64,000 nt of DNA from Clostridia bacterium (GTDB lineage: Bacteria; Bacillota; Clostridia; Christensenellales; CAG-138), in assembly GCA_017525875.1 (NCBI GenBank), contig JAFXSG010000027.1:21009-85008 (forward strand), given 5' to 3'. Below the pieces are notes generated by a model. That model did not search any database. It was given only the letters and a program-made list of their open reading frames with translations, and was not told the DNA's origin. The translations under genes were made by a program, and so were the position numbers. This document shows, piece after piece, positions 8,925 to 17,105 of the stretch (position 1 is its first letter; the number at the start of each line of letters is the position of its first letter).

Positions 8925-10160
8925 ATGCTTCTTATCAAAAACATCGGTCTGCTCGCAACGCCGCAGGGCAATACCGTACGCTGCGGCGCCGAGCAGGGCG
9001 CAATTGCAAAACATGCGGACGCATCCGTGCTGATCGATAACGGCACGATCGTTTCGATCGCCGAAAACGGCGAACTGCCCGAAGGTTCGGAGAACGCAGA
9101 AGTGCTTGACGCAGGCGGCGCGCTCGTCACGCCCGGCCTCGTCGATGCGCATACGCATCTCGTTTTCGGCGGCTGGCGTGCACACGAGGTCCCGCTCAAG
9201 ATCGCAGGCGCTTCCTATCTCGACATACTGAACGCGGGCGGCGGCATCCTGAACACGCTCGTCAACACTCGCAAAGACAGCGAGGACGAGCTCTTTGAGC
9301 GCAGTATGGGCTTCCTTGAAGAGGAGTTCAATTTCGGCGTCACTTCTATCGAAGTCAAGTCCGGCTACGGCCTAAACAAAGAGGCGGAGCTCAAGCAGCT
9401 TCGCGTTATCCGCAGGCTGGATAAAGAGGCAAAGCAGGACGTAGTTTCCACCTTCCTCGGCGCACACGCGATCCCTGACGAATTCAAGGGCGATCCGGAC
9501 GGCTATATCGACTACCTGATCGCGGAAGTCCTGCCGGTCGTCGTGGAGGAGAAGCTCGCCGATTTTTGCGACGTTTTCACCGAAAGCTCCGTTTTCAACG
9601 TGGAGCAGTCCCGCAGGATCCTGCTCGCGGCACAAAAGCTCGGCCTTCCCTCCAAGATCCATGCCGACGAGATCGATCCTCTCGGCGGCAGTGAGCTGGC
9701 GGGGGAGATCGGCGCCGTTTCCGCGGAGCACCTCATCGCCACCCGTGACAGCGGCATAGAAGCGATGGCAAGGTCAAAGACCGTCGCGTGCCTGCTGCCG
9801 CAGACCTCGCTCTACCTCGGCAAGCCTTTTGCAAGAGCGAGGGATATGGTCAATGCCGGCGTACCGGTAGCTATCGCGACGGACTTCAATCCCGGCTCCT
9901 GCCCGTCCCTCAATCTGCAGCTCTCCATGAACCTCGGCTATCTGCGCTACAGGCTCTATCCTGAAGAAGTGCTCACGGCTGTCACACTGAACGCCGCCTG
10001 CGCTATCGGAATGGGCGAAAAGGTCGGCTCGGTCGAGCCCGGCAAACAGGCCGACCTCGTTGTCTGGAACACCAACGAGCTCCCGATGCTTTGCTATCGG
10101 ATGGGTTCTAACCAAGCAAAAACCGTCATAAAGAAAGGAAAGATCTATGAAACTCATTGA
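8925..10160 (+). CDS. hutI: Imidazolonepropionase
   Basis: Third step of histidine degradation: hydrolysis of 4-imidazolone-5-propionate to N-formimino-L-glutamate. The 411-residue amidohydrolase has the metal site HxH at His76/His78 in DAHTHLVFGGWRAHE, later ligands in KIHADEI and AEHLIAT, and the terminal aspartate in ATDFNPGSCPS. The start follows the formiminotransferase stop by 4 bases, and the end overlaps the cyclodeaminase gene by 14 bases. The gene order differs from the chemical order of steps. Function is assigned from family and context and is firm. Confidence 0.96.
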   Translation: MLLIKNIGLLATPQGNTVRCGAEQGAIAKHADASVLIDNGTIVSIAENGELPEGSENAEVLDAGGALVTPGLVDAHTHLVFGGWRAHEVPLKIAGASYLDILNAGGGILNTLVNTRKDSEDELFERSMGFLEEEFNFGVTSIEVKSGYGLNKEAELKQLRVIRRLDKEAKQDVVSTFLGAHAIPDEFKGDPDGYIDYLIAEVLPVVVEEKLADFCDVFTESSVFNVEQSRRILLAAQKLGLPSKIHADEIDPLGGSELAGEIGAVSAEHLIATRDSGIEAMARSKTVACLLPQTSLYLGKPFARARDMVNAGVPVAIATDFNPGSCPSLNLQLSMNLGYLRYRLYPEEVLTAVTLNAACAIGMGEKVGSVEPGKQADLVVWNTNELPMLCYRMGSNQAKTVIKKGKIYETH

Positions 10161-10779
10161 TATGCAGGTCACCGGTTACCTCGACGTCCTCGCAAGCGAC
10201 GCACCCGCTCCCGGCGGCGGAAGCGCGGCCGCTCTCTGCGGTGCGCAGGGCGCCGGCCTCGTGACCATGGTCGCAGGCCAGACCACCAGCAAAAAGCGCT
10301 TTGAGGCCGAGTGGCCCATCGCGCAGAAGGTCATCGACGAAGGCACTCCCATCTACCAGGCGCTCACCCTCCAGGTGGATAAGGACACCGACGCATACAA
10401 CCTCGTTGCCGCGGCGTTCAAAATGCCCAAGGAGACCGATGAGGAGAAGGCAGCGCGCCGCAAGGCGATCGCTGACGCGACCCTCGTTGCGACCGAGGTC
10501 CCCTTTGAGACCCTCCGCCTGGCTGTCGCCGCGATGGAGCTCGCGAACACCCTTCCCGGGCATTATAACTCCAACTGCGCGAGCGACCTCGGCGTCGGTG
10601 TACACAACCTTCACACCGCCGTTCACGGTGCATGGATGAACGTCAAGATCAATCTCGGCGGCGTTAAGGACGAAGAGAAGGCAGCATTCTTCGCCGAAGA
10701 GGGCAAAAAGCTCGTAGACCGCGCCAATGAGATCGCCGAGACCGTCCTCGAGACCGTTTGGAAGGATATCGAAGGCTGA
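10147..10779 (+). CDS. fchA: Formimidoyltetrahydrofolate cyclodeaminase / methenyl-THF cyclohydrolase family
   Basis: This 210-residue all-helical cytoplasmic protein of the FTCD-C/FchA family turns 5-formimino-THF into 5,10-methenyl-THF with release of ammonia; related proteins hydrolyse methenyl-THF. SDAPAPGGGSAAALCGAQGA near the N-terminus is the family glycine-rich folate-binding motif. Translation is coupled to hutI: its ATG lies inside the end of that gene, with AAAGAAAGG just upstream. Position at the end of the hut operon argues for the cyclodeaminase activity. A hairpin at 10821-10850 closes the operon. Confidence 0.92.
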   Translation: MKLIDMQVTGYLDVLASDAPAPGGGSAAALCGAQGAGLVTMVAGQTTSKKRFEAEWPIAQKVIDEGTPIYQALTLQVDKDTDAYNLVAAAFKMPKETDEEKAARRKAIADATLVATEVPFETLRLAVAAMELANTLPGHYNSNCASDLGVGVHNLHTAVHGAWMNVKINLGGVKDEEKAAFFAEEGKKLVDRANEIAETVLETVWKDIEG

Positions 10780-10820
10780 TCATTTTCGCCATACTCCCTT
10801 TAGTAGACAGGATCATATAG

Positions 10821-10850
10821 AAGCAGCCGCTCCGTATGGGGCGGCTGCTT
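10821..10850. terminator. Hairpin between convergent hut operon and amidohydrolase gene
   Basis: A 10-base perfect stem, 10821-10830 against 10841-10850, with a 10-base loop between convergent genes. The T-run is weak in both directions. Confidence 0.6.
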
Positions 10851-10865
10851 CGCATAGTTCATTAT

Positions 10866-12179
10866 TCAGTTTTTCAAAACGATCGGCACGGCGATGCGGT
10901 TCACGTCCGCGATCGCCTTTTCGATATCTATCGTCTTCCATTCTCCGTTTTCATAGAGCACCTTGCCCTGCACCATCGTCAGGCAAACGTCACCTCCGTT
11001 CGCGGCATAGGCTGCGGTCGCGGCGGGGGAGTACACGGGCTGCATGTGCGGCGAATGGACGTTGAGCATGATGAGGTCGGCGTCGAAACCGGCGGCAAGC
11101 TGCCCTACATTGCTCCTGCCCTGCGCTTTTGCGCCGTTCAGGGTAGCCATCTTCAACACCTGATACGCCGGGACAGCGGTCGGGTCAAGGCTTGTCCCTT
11201 TCGCGAGCAGCGTCGCCAGCTTGATCTCCTCAAACAGGTCGTGCGTGTTGTTCGACGCACAGCCGTCCGTTCCGAGCGAAACGTTGACGCCGAGCTCGAT
11301 CAGCCGGCAAACGTTCGCAATGCCGCTTGCAAGCTTGAGGTTCGAAAGCGGACAGTGCGATGCGGAAACCTGCTTTTGGGCAAGTATCCGCATATCGTTC
11401 TCGCTAAGGCATACGCAGTGCGCCGCGGAAACGGGCGTATCAAAAATGCCGTATTTATTGAACATTTCAACGGGAGAAAGCCCGCCATGGCGTGCTTTGC
11501 ATTCATTCACTTCGTGCTCGGTCTCTGCGAGATGGATGTGCGTCACAAGCCCGTACTGCGCCGCTATCTCGTGCTCCTTCTCCCAGACCCAGGGCGGGGA
11601 AGTGTATTCCGCGTGTATGGATGCGTCCGCAAGAATGCGTCCGTTTGCCGCTCCGTGCCAGCTGCGGACGAGCTCCCGAAGCTCCTTGGCCGCCCTGTCG
11701 GACTCAAAGTCGAAACCGTCCGAAAGCGCGATGACCCCGTTTGAAAGATTGGCCCGAATACCCGCCTCTTCGATTATCGCCGCCGCGGCCGATTCGTTCG
11801 AGTACATATCCGAAAACGACGTCGTGCCTGATGCAAGCATCTCCGCGACCCCGAGCCGCACGCCCGCAAGCACCGCCTCGCGCGTCAGCCTCGCCTCGAC
11901 GGGAAAGATCTTTTCAAACAGCCATTCGTTAAGTCGGTAATCGTCCGCATACCCGCGCATAACGCACATAGCCGCGTGCGCGTGCGTGTTGACAAGCCCG
12001 GGCATTACGATATTGCCCTTTGCGTCTATCACACGCCTTGCTTCTTCGGCATTCTCAGGCACGGCGGCAGAAACAAACTCTATTTTGCCGTCCTTAATTC
12101 CGACAGCGCCTCCGATGACCACCGGGCAGGCGCCGTCCATAGTCAGTATATCCGCATTTTTGATAAGGAGATCGAGCAT
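10866..12179 (-). CDS. mtaD: Amidohydrolase, methylthioadenosine/S-adenosylhomocysteine/adenosine deaminase family
   Basis: The 437-residue amidohydrolase belongs to the MtaD/SAH deaminase group. It has PGLVNTHAHAAM (metal HxH), HIHLAETEHEV, AAHCVCLSENDM and GTDGCASNNTHDLF, all characteristic. It hydrolytically deaminates adenosine-type nucleosides to inosine forms. ahcY lies upstream on the same strand (12870-14108), so the likely job is to remove the adenosine made by AhcY and pull that reversible reaction forward. The start codon overlaps the bofA stop as TAATG, so translation is probably coupled. The exact substrate (adenosine, SAH or MTA) is not decided by sequence. Confidence 0.88.
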   Translation of the reverse strand: MLDLLIKNADILTMDGACPVVIGGAVGIKDGKIEFVSAAVPENAEEARRVIDAKGNIVMPGLVNTHAHAAMCVMRGYADDYRLNEWLFEKIFPVEARLTREAVLAGVRLGVAEMLASGTTSFSDMYSNESAAAAIIEEAGIRANLSNGVIALSDGFDFESDRAAKELRELVRSWHGAANGRILADASIHAEYTSPPWVWEKEHEIAAQYGLVTHIHLAETEHEVNECKARHGGLSPVEMFNKYGIFDTPVSAAHCVCLSENDMRILAQKQVSASHCPLSNLKLASGIANVCRLIELGVNVSLGTDGCASNNTHDLFEEIKLATLLAKGTSLDPTAVPAYQVLKMATLNGAKAQGRSNVGQLAAGFDADLIMLNVHSPHMQPVYSPAATAAYAANGGDVCLTMVQGKVLYENGEWKTIDIEKAIADVNRIAVPIVLKN

Positions 12180-12538
12180 TATTTATTCATGAAAAAGTTG
12201 TAGATGAGCAGGATGATAACGCCGGGGACGCCGAGCACGCCGGTGACGGTCGCCGTGACCCAGTTGATCGGCAGAGCAAGCGCGTCGATGTGCAGCAATT
12301 GCCCGAAAACAAGGTTGCTGATATAGAGCAGTGCGGCGCCGATCAGGGCGTTGATAAGGAACTTCACAAAAACTTTGGCGCTTATCTTGAGCAGCTTGAA
12401 GATAAGAAATACTATCAGCACGACGCCTGTGATGATCAGCAGGCCGCTGCCGATATGTATGCTCGGGATATCAAGCCCGAACAGCGAAAAGCTTGGGATA
12501 TCAACGCTTGGAATTGTGGGCAGATTGACGCCGGGCAT
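12179..12538 (-). CDS. bofA: BofA-family membrane protein (pro-sigma-K processing inhibitor-like)
   Basis: The 119 residues have at least two strong membrane segments (GLLIITGVVLIVFLIFKLL and the C-terminal half). The BofA family hallmark is FLINALIGAALLYISNLVF followed by LPINWVTATVTGVLGVPG. In Bacillus BofA restrains the SpoIVFB protease during sporulation; many clostridia carry it without full knowledge of its role. The start is ATG 12538, decided by AAGGAGG 6 bases upstream. The N-terminal Pro/Ile repeats (IPSVDIPSF, LDIPSIHIG) are an unusual extension. It overlaps the yaaL-like gene by 38 bases, matching the yaaL-bofA order of Bacillus. Confidence 0.82.
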   Translation of the reverse strand: MPGVNLPTIPSVDIPSFSLFGLDIPSIHIGSGLLIITGVVLIVFLIFKLLKISAKVFVKFLINALIGAALLYISNLVFGQLLHIDALALPINWVTATVTGVLGVPGVIILLIYNFFMNK

Positions 12539-12737
12539 TATTTCCTCCTTCGGGATCATGCTTTTTTAGCATATTCTTTCGCTTTTGCAGCAGGCAGGCG
12601 TACCGCCGGACGGCCGCTTCCGCGATAAGCGCGGTAAACCCTGCATCCTCGGGCTCGGCTTCGTCGTATCGCCTCAGCGATCTTCTGAGGTCGAAAGCGG
12701 CGCTCCTGAGCTCGTCCGACTTTGGATTTGTTCTCAT
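12501..12737 (-). CDS. YaaL-like DUF2508 family small protein
   Basis: A 78-residue, highly charged protein. The pattern DLRRSLRRYDEAEPEDAGF then LIAEAAVRRYACLLQKRK fits DUF2508 (YaaL), in which an acidic segment is followed by a helix ending near ARYxYLL.xAK. No function is established for the family. The strongest support is context: it immediately precedes and overlaps a bofA homologue, as in the Bacillus recR-yaaL-bofA cluster. recR itself is absent; the next upstream gene is ahcY. The start codon and upstream ribosome binding site (AGGTAGTG) are only fair. Confidence 0.6.
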   Translation of the reverse strand: MRTNPKSDELRSAAFDLRRSLRRYDEAEPEDAGFTALIAEAAVRRYACLLQKRKNMLKKHDPEGGNNARRQSAHNSKR

Positions 12738-12822
12738 TTTACACTACCTCCGGTCGCTTTTCAAGCGGTTTTGCAAGAAAACCTTTGTAAAGAGTATTTC
12801 CGTTCGCAGGCCGATTATGACC

Positions 12823-12855
12823 GAAAAAGAAAACCGCACCGGCTGTCCGGTGCGG
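12823..12855 (-). terminator. Terminator of ahcY
   Basis: A 9-base stem, 12834-12842 against 12847-12855, with a 4-base loop; on the minus strand it is followed by TTTTCTTTTTC. Confidence 0.8.
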
Positions 12856-12869
12856 CAGAGCGGTCGGGC

Positions 12870-14108
12870 TCATTTGCCGTTCAGGTAATCCGTTTGCTCC
12901 GGCGTCAGCTTGTCAAGCCCGAGGCCCATTGCCTTGAGCTTGAGAGCGATCACTTCATCATCGATCTCCTTGGGGACGTTATACAGATCGGGCTTCATTC
13001 CGCGGCCGTGCAGCGCAAGATAGCGTGCGCTGAGCGCCTGGATGGCAAAACTTAGGTCCATTATCTCAACGGGGTGACCGTTTCCCGCGACGATATTCAC
13101 GAGCCTTCCGTCCGCCAAGAGATTAAGCACGCGTCCGTCGGGCATACGGTAGCCGGTGATGAATGGCTTGCGCTCCGTGACTTCAACAGCCATAGCTTCA
13201 AGATCGGTCTTGCTGACTTCAACGTCGAAATGTCCTGCATTCGCAAGCATAGCGTTGTTCTTCATCTTTTCAAAATGACGGCGGGTGATGACGTCCTTGC
13301 AGCCGGTGGCAGTCACGAAGATATCGCCGAGCGGGGCGGCGTCGTCCATCTTCATAACGCGGAAACCGTCCATCGCCGCTTCGAGCGCGCGGAAAGGATT
13401 GACCTCAGTCACGATGACGTTCGCGCCAAGCCCCTTAGCGCGCATCGCGATGCCGCTTGAGCAGAAGCCGTAACCCGCAACAACGACAGTGCGGCCTGCG
13501 ACCATATTATTTGTGGAATACATGATGCCGTCCCAAACGCTCTGGCCGGTGCCGTGACGGTTGTCGAAAAGATGCTTGCAGTCGGCGTCGTTTACGGCGA
13601 GCATGGGGAAGGAGAGGGAACCCTCGCGCACCCTTGCGCGCAGGCGATGGATGCCGGTCGTGGTCTCCTCGCATCCGCCGATAAGGTTCACGGCATACTC
13701 CGGGTGCTTATCCGTCAGCATGGAAACGAATTCCCCGCCGTCGTCGATGATGATATGCGGCTTGAATTCGACGGTCCTGCGGATATGCTCTTCATACTCC
13801 TCGGGAGTCGCTCCGAAAAACGCGTGAACGTCCATGCCCTCCTCGGCAAGCGCCGCGCAGATATCGTCCTTGGTGGAAAGCGGATTACTGCCGGTGATGG
13901 AGACCTCGGCGCCTCCGTCGCGCAGCACGAGACCGAGATAGGCGGTCTTTGCTTCAAGATGGACGCAGACGGAAATGCGCAGCCCCGCAAAGGGCTTTTC
14001 AACGAGAAAACGCTCGCGAAGCTCACTGAGAACGGGCATGAAATCCTTTACCCATTCGATCCTTTTGTGTCCGAGCGGTGCAAGGGAAATGTCTTTGATT
14101 GTACTCAT
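12870..14108 (-). CDS. ahcY: Adenosylhomocysteinase (S-adenosyl-L-homocysteine hydrolase)
   Basis: Reversible NAD+-dependent hydrolysis of S-adenosylhomocysteine, the by-product of all SAM methylations, to adenosine and homocysteine. The 412 residues contain the Rossmann NAD site VVVAGYGFCSSGIAMRAKGL and the active-site segments SNPLSTKDD and DDGGEFV. They end in LDKLTPEQTDYL and lack the PxHYRY ending of many family members. GGGAGG lies 5-6 bases before ATG 14108. The nearby downstream deaminase on the same strand probably removes the adenosine. The length is typical of short bacterial or archaeal forms. Confidence 0.94.
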   Translation of the reverse strand: MSTIKDISLAPLGHKRIEWVKDFMPVLSELRERFLVEKPFAGLRISVCVHLEAKTAYLGLVLRDGGAEVSITGSNPLSTKDDICAALAEEGMDVHAFFGATPEEYEEHIRRTVEFKPHIIIDDGGEFVSMLTDKHPEYAVNLIGGCEETTTGIHRLRARVREGSLSFPMLAVNDADCKHLFDNRHGTGQSVWDGIMYSTNNMVAGRTVVVAGYGFCSSGIAMRAKGLGANVIVTEVNPFRALEAAMDGFRVMKMDDAAPLGDIFVTATGCKDVITRRHFEKMKNNAMLANAGHFDVEVSKTDLEAMAVEVTERKPFITGYRMPDGRVLNLLADGRLVNIVAGNGHPVEIMDLSFAIQALSARYLALHGRGMKPDLYNVPKEIDDEVIALKLKAMGLGLDKLTPEQTDYLNGK

Positions 14109-14281
14109 ATTATCCTCCCAAAGTATGAAAAACCGGAAGCCGCATATTCGGAAAACGGTCCGGTAAACCTTGCCGAGACCGGCCTCTGACCGATTTTAGC
14201 ATAAGCGGTTTTCTTTTTCAAGATATAGCCGGGAAGCTGTAAAAAGAATAAGAAATATTTTCTTAAAACAGGTCAAACCTA

Positions 14282-14311
14282 TTGTAAATGAACGGCAAAA
14301 ATTGGTATAAT
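14282..14311 (+). promoter_or_regulatory. Promoter of the zinc-ribbon protein gene
   Basis: TTGTAA at 14282-14287 and TATAAT at 14306-14311 with an 18-base spacer, about 65 bases before the start codon. The ahcY gene runs the other way from the far side of this intergenic region. Confidence 0.7.
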
Positions 14312-14385
14312 AGCACTGTGGAAGATCAGGTGCGTATCAGCACTGAATCACGGAATTATTCTGATTTTTAATAAGGAGATCCATT

Positions 14386-16134
14386 ATGAAGTGCAGAAAC
14401 TGTGGGTGTGAAAATCCCTTGGGAAATGCTTTTTGTGAAAACTGCGGCGTGCCTCTTAAGGCCGAACGCGATCCGGAAGAACAGATGGGCAGCGCATCCT
14501 GGGGTTTTATAAAGAATGAAAACGTCGAGCAGGCAGCGGAGGACGTTGAAAAGAGTGTAAACAGCGAGATCGACGAGCTCGAGCTCCGCTTCAGCGACGG
14601 CGTGGATGAATGGAAGCCCACTCCGGCAGCCGGCCAGAGGGACCGCGCACGCAGAGCACAGAGTGAAGCTGCTGCCCGCAGAGCAGCCGGAGGCGTATTC
14701 GACGAGGCGGATAAAGCGGCAGATCACGCAAAGAAGGCGGTAAACGAGAGATCAACAGCTGCCGGGAAAAAGACCGAAGAAACCGTTAAAGCAGCACGCA
14801 AACGCGCGGAAGACGACTTTGAGGAAGTAACTGCTCCGCCAAGAAACGTAAATAAGACGTACCGGGACACGAAGCAAGGCTCCGGCTCGACAGCGGGCAA
14901 GATCGGGATCGTTCTGATCCTGCTTGCTATCGCCGCGATCATCACCGCGATAGTATTCGTCCTCAAGGGCGGCATCGGCAGCAAGATCGGGACCGGCAAA
15001 AAAGCCGAGATCACCGTCAATCCCAACAATCCGGATATGTACCTGATCACCGTTCCCGCTAAGGAAGGTTCAAAGATCGTGTTCGAATTCGGCGACGGCC
15101 AGCTCAGTGAAGAATACGAAGTTTCCCACAAAAACGGCATCGTGTTCCAGCTTGCCAGCGCGCAGCTCCTTCCCGCCGAGCCCATTGAGGGAACGACCTG
15201 CGAGGTCACGCCCAAGGTCTACACCAAGGATGCGGAGGGCAATTTGAACCCGATAGAAATGCCTTCCGTCACGATAAACGTTCCTAAGCTCGACATCACC
15301 TTCGAAACGCCGGACAACTTTGAAGCCGCCAACGGTCTTGTAGAGGTCAAGGGAAGGATCCAGCCCCTGCAGAAGGCAGCGCAGCTTACCCTGAACGGCC
15401 AGACCCTTGCAGTGGACGACAACGGCAACTTCGAGTATTCCGAAAAGAAGGACAAGGGCGAATACACGCTCGAGTTCGAGGGCAGGCTTCCCGGCCACTC
15501 CATCTATCACAAGACGTTTACGGCAAAGGTCGAAAAGATCCTCACTGCCGATGAGATCGTCGTGATCCCGAGGAGCTTTGTGACCCGCGCGCTCAACGTC
15601 GAAGACTTCATCCGCGTGAACGGTACCGTGCCCGCCGGCTCGACCATCTCCGTCGTGTCCGACGATCCGGCGTTCAGCCTCCGTTCGGAGCCCGTCATCG
15701 ATGAAAACGGCAATTTCGATTTTGAAGTCAACCTCCCCGAAGCAGCTAAGGCGTACCCCTTCACGATCATCTGCACCCTTGCCGACGGGCAGGTATACGA
15801 GCGTCCCTTCTCTGTGGAGCGTCCTCCGGTTTACAACGAATACGTTCCCACCGTATGGCCCGATAATTACGATGAGATGATCAAGCCCAATCACCTGACC
15901 GACAAGCGCGGCTTCGTGCTCAAGGGCAACATCGAGGAGATCCTGCGGGACGACGATTACCTCGTTGCAAAGCTCAACCTCGATGCAGGCCAGAGCGTGA
16001 TCATTGAGTACCACAACCATTATTCCGGTGCGACGGAGCTCGTTCCCGGCAATCACTACGTCATGTTCGGTTACTCATTGGGCCTCGATGAGGACAATAT
16101 GCTCCACATGTTCATCTGGTTCGTTCAGGATTGA
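14386..16134 (+). CDS. Zinc-ribbon, single-pass membrane protein with Ig-like extracytoplasmic domains
   Basis: The 582 residues start with a zinc ribbon, CRNCGCENPLGNAFCENCG (two CxxC knuckles, residues about 3-21). An acidic then Ala/Arg-rich charged linker of about 140 residues follows, then one membrane helix near 172-192 (IGIVLILLAIAAIITAIVFV). The remaining 380 residues are beta-rich: FETPDNFEAANGLVEVKGRI and EDFIRVNGTVPAGSTI look like successive bacterial Ig-like domains. The predicted topology is ribbon inside, Ig-like domains outside. The architecture resembles zinc-ribbon proteins common in clostridia, none with a clear function. AAGGAG lies 6 bases before ATG 14386. Confidence 0.7.
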   Translation: MKCRNCGCENPLGNAFCENCGVPLKAERDPEEQMGSASWGFIKNENVEQAAEDVEKSVNSEIDELELRFSDGVDEWKPTPAAGQRDRARRAQSEAAARRAAGGVFDEADKAADHAKKAVNERSTAAGKKTEETVKAARKRAEDDFEEVTAPPRNVNKTYRDTKQGSGSTAGKIGIVLILLAIAAIITAIVFVLKGGIGSKIGTGKKAEITVNPNNPDMYLITVPAKEGSKIVFEFGDGQLSEEYEVSHKNGIVFQLASAQLLPAEPIEGTTCEVTPKVYTKDAEGNLNPIEMPSVTINVPKLDITFETPDNFEAANGLVEVKGRIQPLQKAAQLTLNGQTLAVDDNGNFEYSEKKDKGEYTLEFEGRLPGHSIYHKTFTAKVEKILTADEIVVIPRSFVTRALNVEDFIRVNGTVPAGSTISVVSDDPAFSLRSEPVIDENGNFDFEVNLPEAAKAYPFTIICTLADGQVYERPFSVERPPVYNEYVPTVWPDNYDEMIKPNHLTDKRGFVLKGNIEEILRDDDYLVAKLNLDAGQSVIIEYHNHYSGATELVPGNHYVMFGYSLGLDEDNMLHMFIWFVQD

Positions 16135-16148
16135 TCTCAGTCAACATC

Positions 16149-16181
16149 ACCCGGGCGTTATCGCGCCCGGGTTTCGTTTTT
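16149..16181 (+). terminator. Terminator after the zinc-ribbon gene
   Basis: A 9-base GC-rich stem, 16149-16157 against 16164-16172, followed by TTTCGTTTTTC. Confidence 0.85.
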
Positions 16182-16218
16182 CTTCGATCGCCGGATCGAT
16201 CGTACATAGGGAGATACT

Positions 16219-16476
16219 ATGAAAGTTTGGGCAAGAATACGAAAAGACAATAAAACGGTCGCAGAGCACGTGATCGCGATCACCGAAAAGAGCGCGTACG
16301 AAGTCGAAAACTGGGCGGCGCCCGTCGGCGAACTCTGCCATGAGCTTAATTTGTCAAGGCCGATCATCCTAAAAAAGCACGTGCGCGATCTTGAAAGCTT
16401 CAACCACACGGTATTCAAGCCGGGCGATTTCATGGAAAAGGTCGATTTTGACAGGCTGGAGGTCGAATTGTTCTGA
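16219..16476 (+). CDS. Small conserved-looking hypothetical protein
   Basis: 85 residues, soluble, basic at the start and acidic at the end, with no signal peptide or membrane segment. It begins KVWARIRKDNKTVAEHVI and contains SRPIILKKHVRDLESFNHT and FKPGDFMEKVDFDRLEVELF. The latter looks like a compact alpha/beta fold with a conserved final strand. GGGAGA lies before ATG 16219. It sits between a strong terminator and a small membrane gene, so it is probably transcribed alone or with the next gene. I do not recognise a named family. Confidence 0.65.
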   Translation: MKVWARIRKDNKTVAEHVIAITEKSAYEVENWAAPVGELCHELNLSRPIILKKHVRDLESFNHTVFKPGDFMEKVDFDRLEVELF

Positions 16477-16601
16477 TTTCCGGATTTTTCCTCCGAATGA
16501 TTTTTGCTCAGACCGTCAATAATATGCCTATCACGGTGCGGACGACAAGCGGTCAGAGCGGCAGCTTCCGAACGCTGCCGAAATCAAAAGGAGAGAATAA
16601 T

Positions 16602-16823
16602 ATGGATACACTGTCACTGATCCTCATTGTTATCGGAGCCATTAATTGGGGACTGATCGGCATCTTCCAGTTTGACGTTGTTGCAGCGATCTTCGGAGGA
16701 ATGAGCGGCGTTGTCGCAAGGATCATCTACACGCTCGTCGGTATAGCGGGCATCTGGGGCGTCACGATGCTGTTCAGAAGGCATTCAAGGCCGGCCTTTA
16801 TGCAGGAGCATGACGGCGAGTAA
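16602..16823 (+). CDS. DUF378 family small membrane protein
   Basis: 73 residues with two membrane segments, ILIVIGAINWGLIGIF and IIYTLVGIAGIWGVTMLF. The INWGL motif in the first helix is the hallmark of DUF378 (YuzA-like) proteins, which are of unknown function. The start is ATG 16602 with AAAAGGAGAG 8 bases upstream; the longer frame from 16497 adds a segment with no ribosome binding site. A terminator hairpin at 16873-16896 follows. Confidence 0.85.
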   Translation: MDTLSLILIVIGAINWGLIGIFQFDVVAAIFGGMSGVVARIIYTLVGIAGIWGVTMLFRRHSRPAFMQEHDGE

Positions 16824-16872
16824 GATCGGCTGAAAAGGCGCATAAGCGCTCTCAGACCGGTATAGTACACAC

Positions 16873-16896
16873 AGGCGGAGCTTGCTCCGCCTTTTG
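16873..16896 (+). terminator. Terminator after the DUF378 gene
   Basis: An 8-base stem, 16874-16881 against 16884-16891, followed by TTTT. Confidence 0.75.
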
Positions 16897-16962
16897 CGCG
16901 CAAAAACAGTCCGGCTATCAGCAAAAAATCCAAAATATACTTGAAAAGAATCGATTTTCCTG

Positions 16963-16991
16963 TTGCATCGTCCGCCGGGATATGTTATAAT
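16963..16991 (+). promoter_or_regulatory. Promoter of rpsB-tsf
   Basis: TTGCAT at 16963-16968 and TATAAT at 16986-16991 with a 17-base spacer. About 108 bases of GC-rich leader follow before rpsB. Confidence 0.82.
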
Positions 16992-16999
16992 TCATCGGT

Positions 17000-17105
17000 A
17001 TGAAATAACTCACCCGCGCGGATCCCGCGGAGCTGTGCCTTCACCGAAGGTTCTCCCGGGAGATGAAGTGCGGGGCGGAAATTAAAAACAGGAGGTTTTA
17101 TAATC
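17000..17105 (+). promoter_or_regulatory. rpsB leader, possible S2 autoregulatory structure
   Basis: The leader between the predicted start site and ATG 17106 contains several short complementary GC-rich blocks between about 17010 and 17080, then an AGGAGG ribosome binding site. In many bacteria S2 represses its own operon through the leader. Similarity here is only by position and potential to fold; I did not match a known leader family. Confidence 0.4.
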
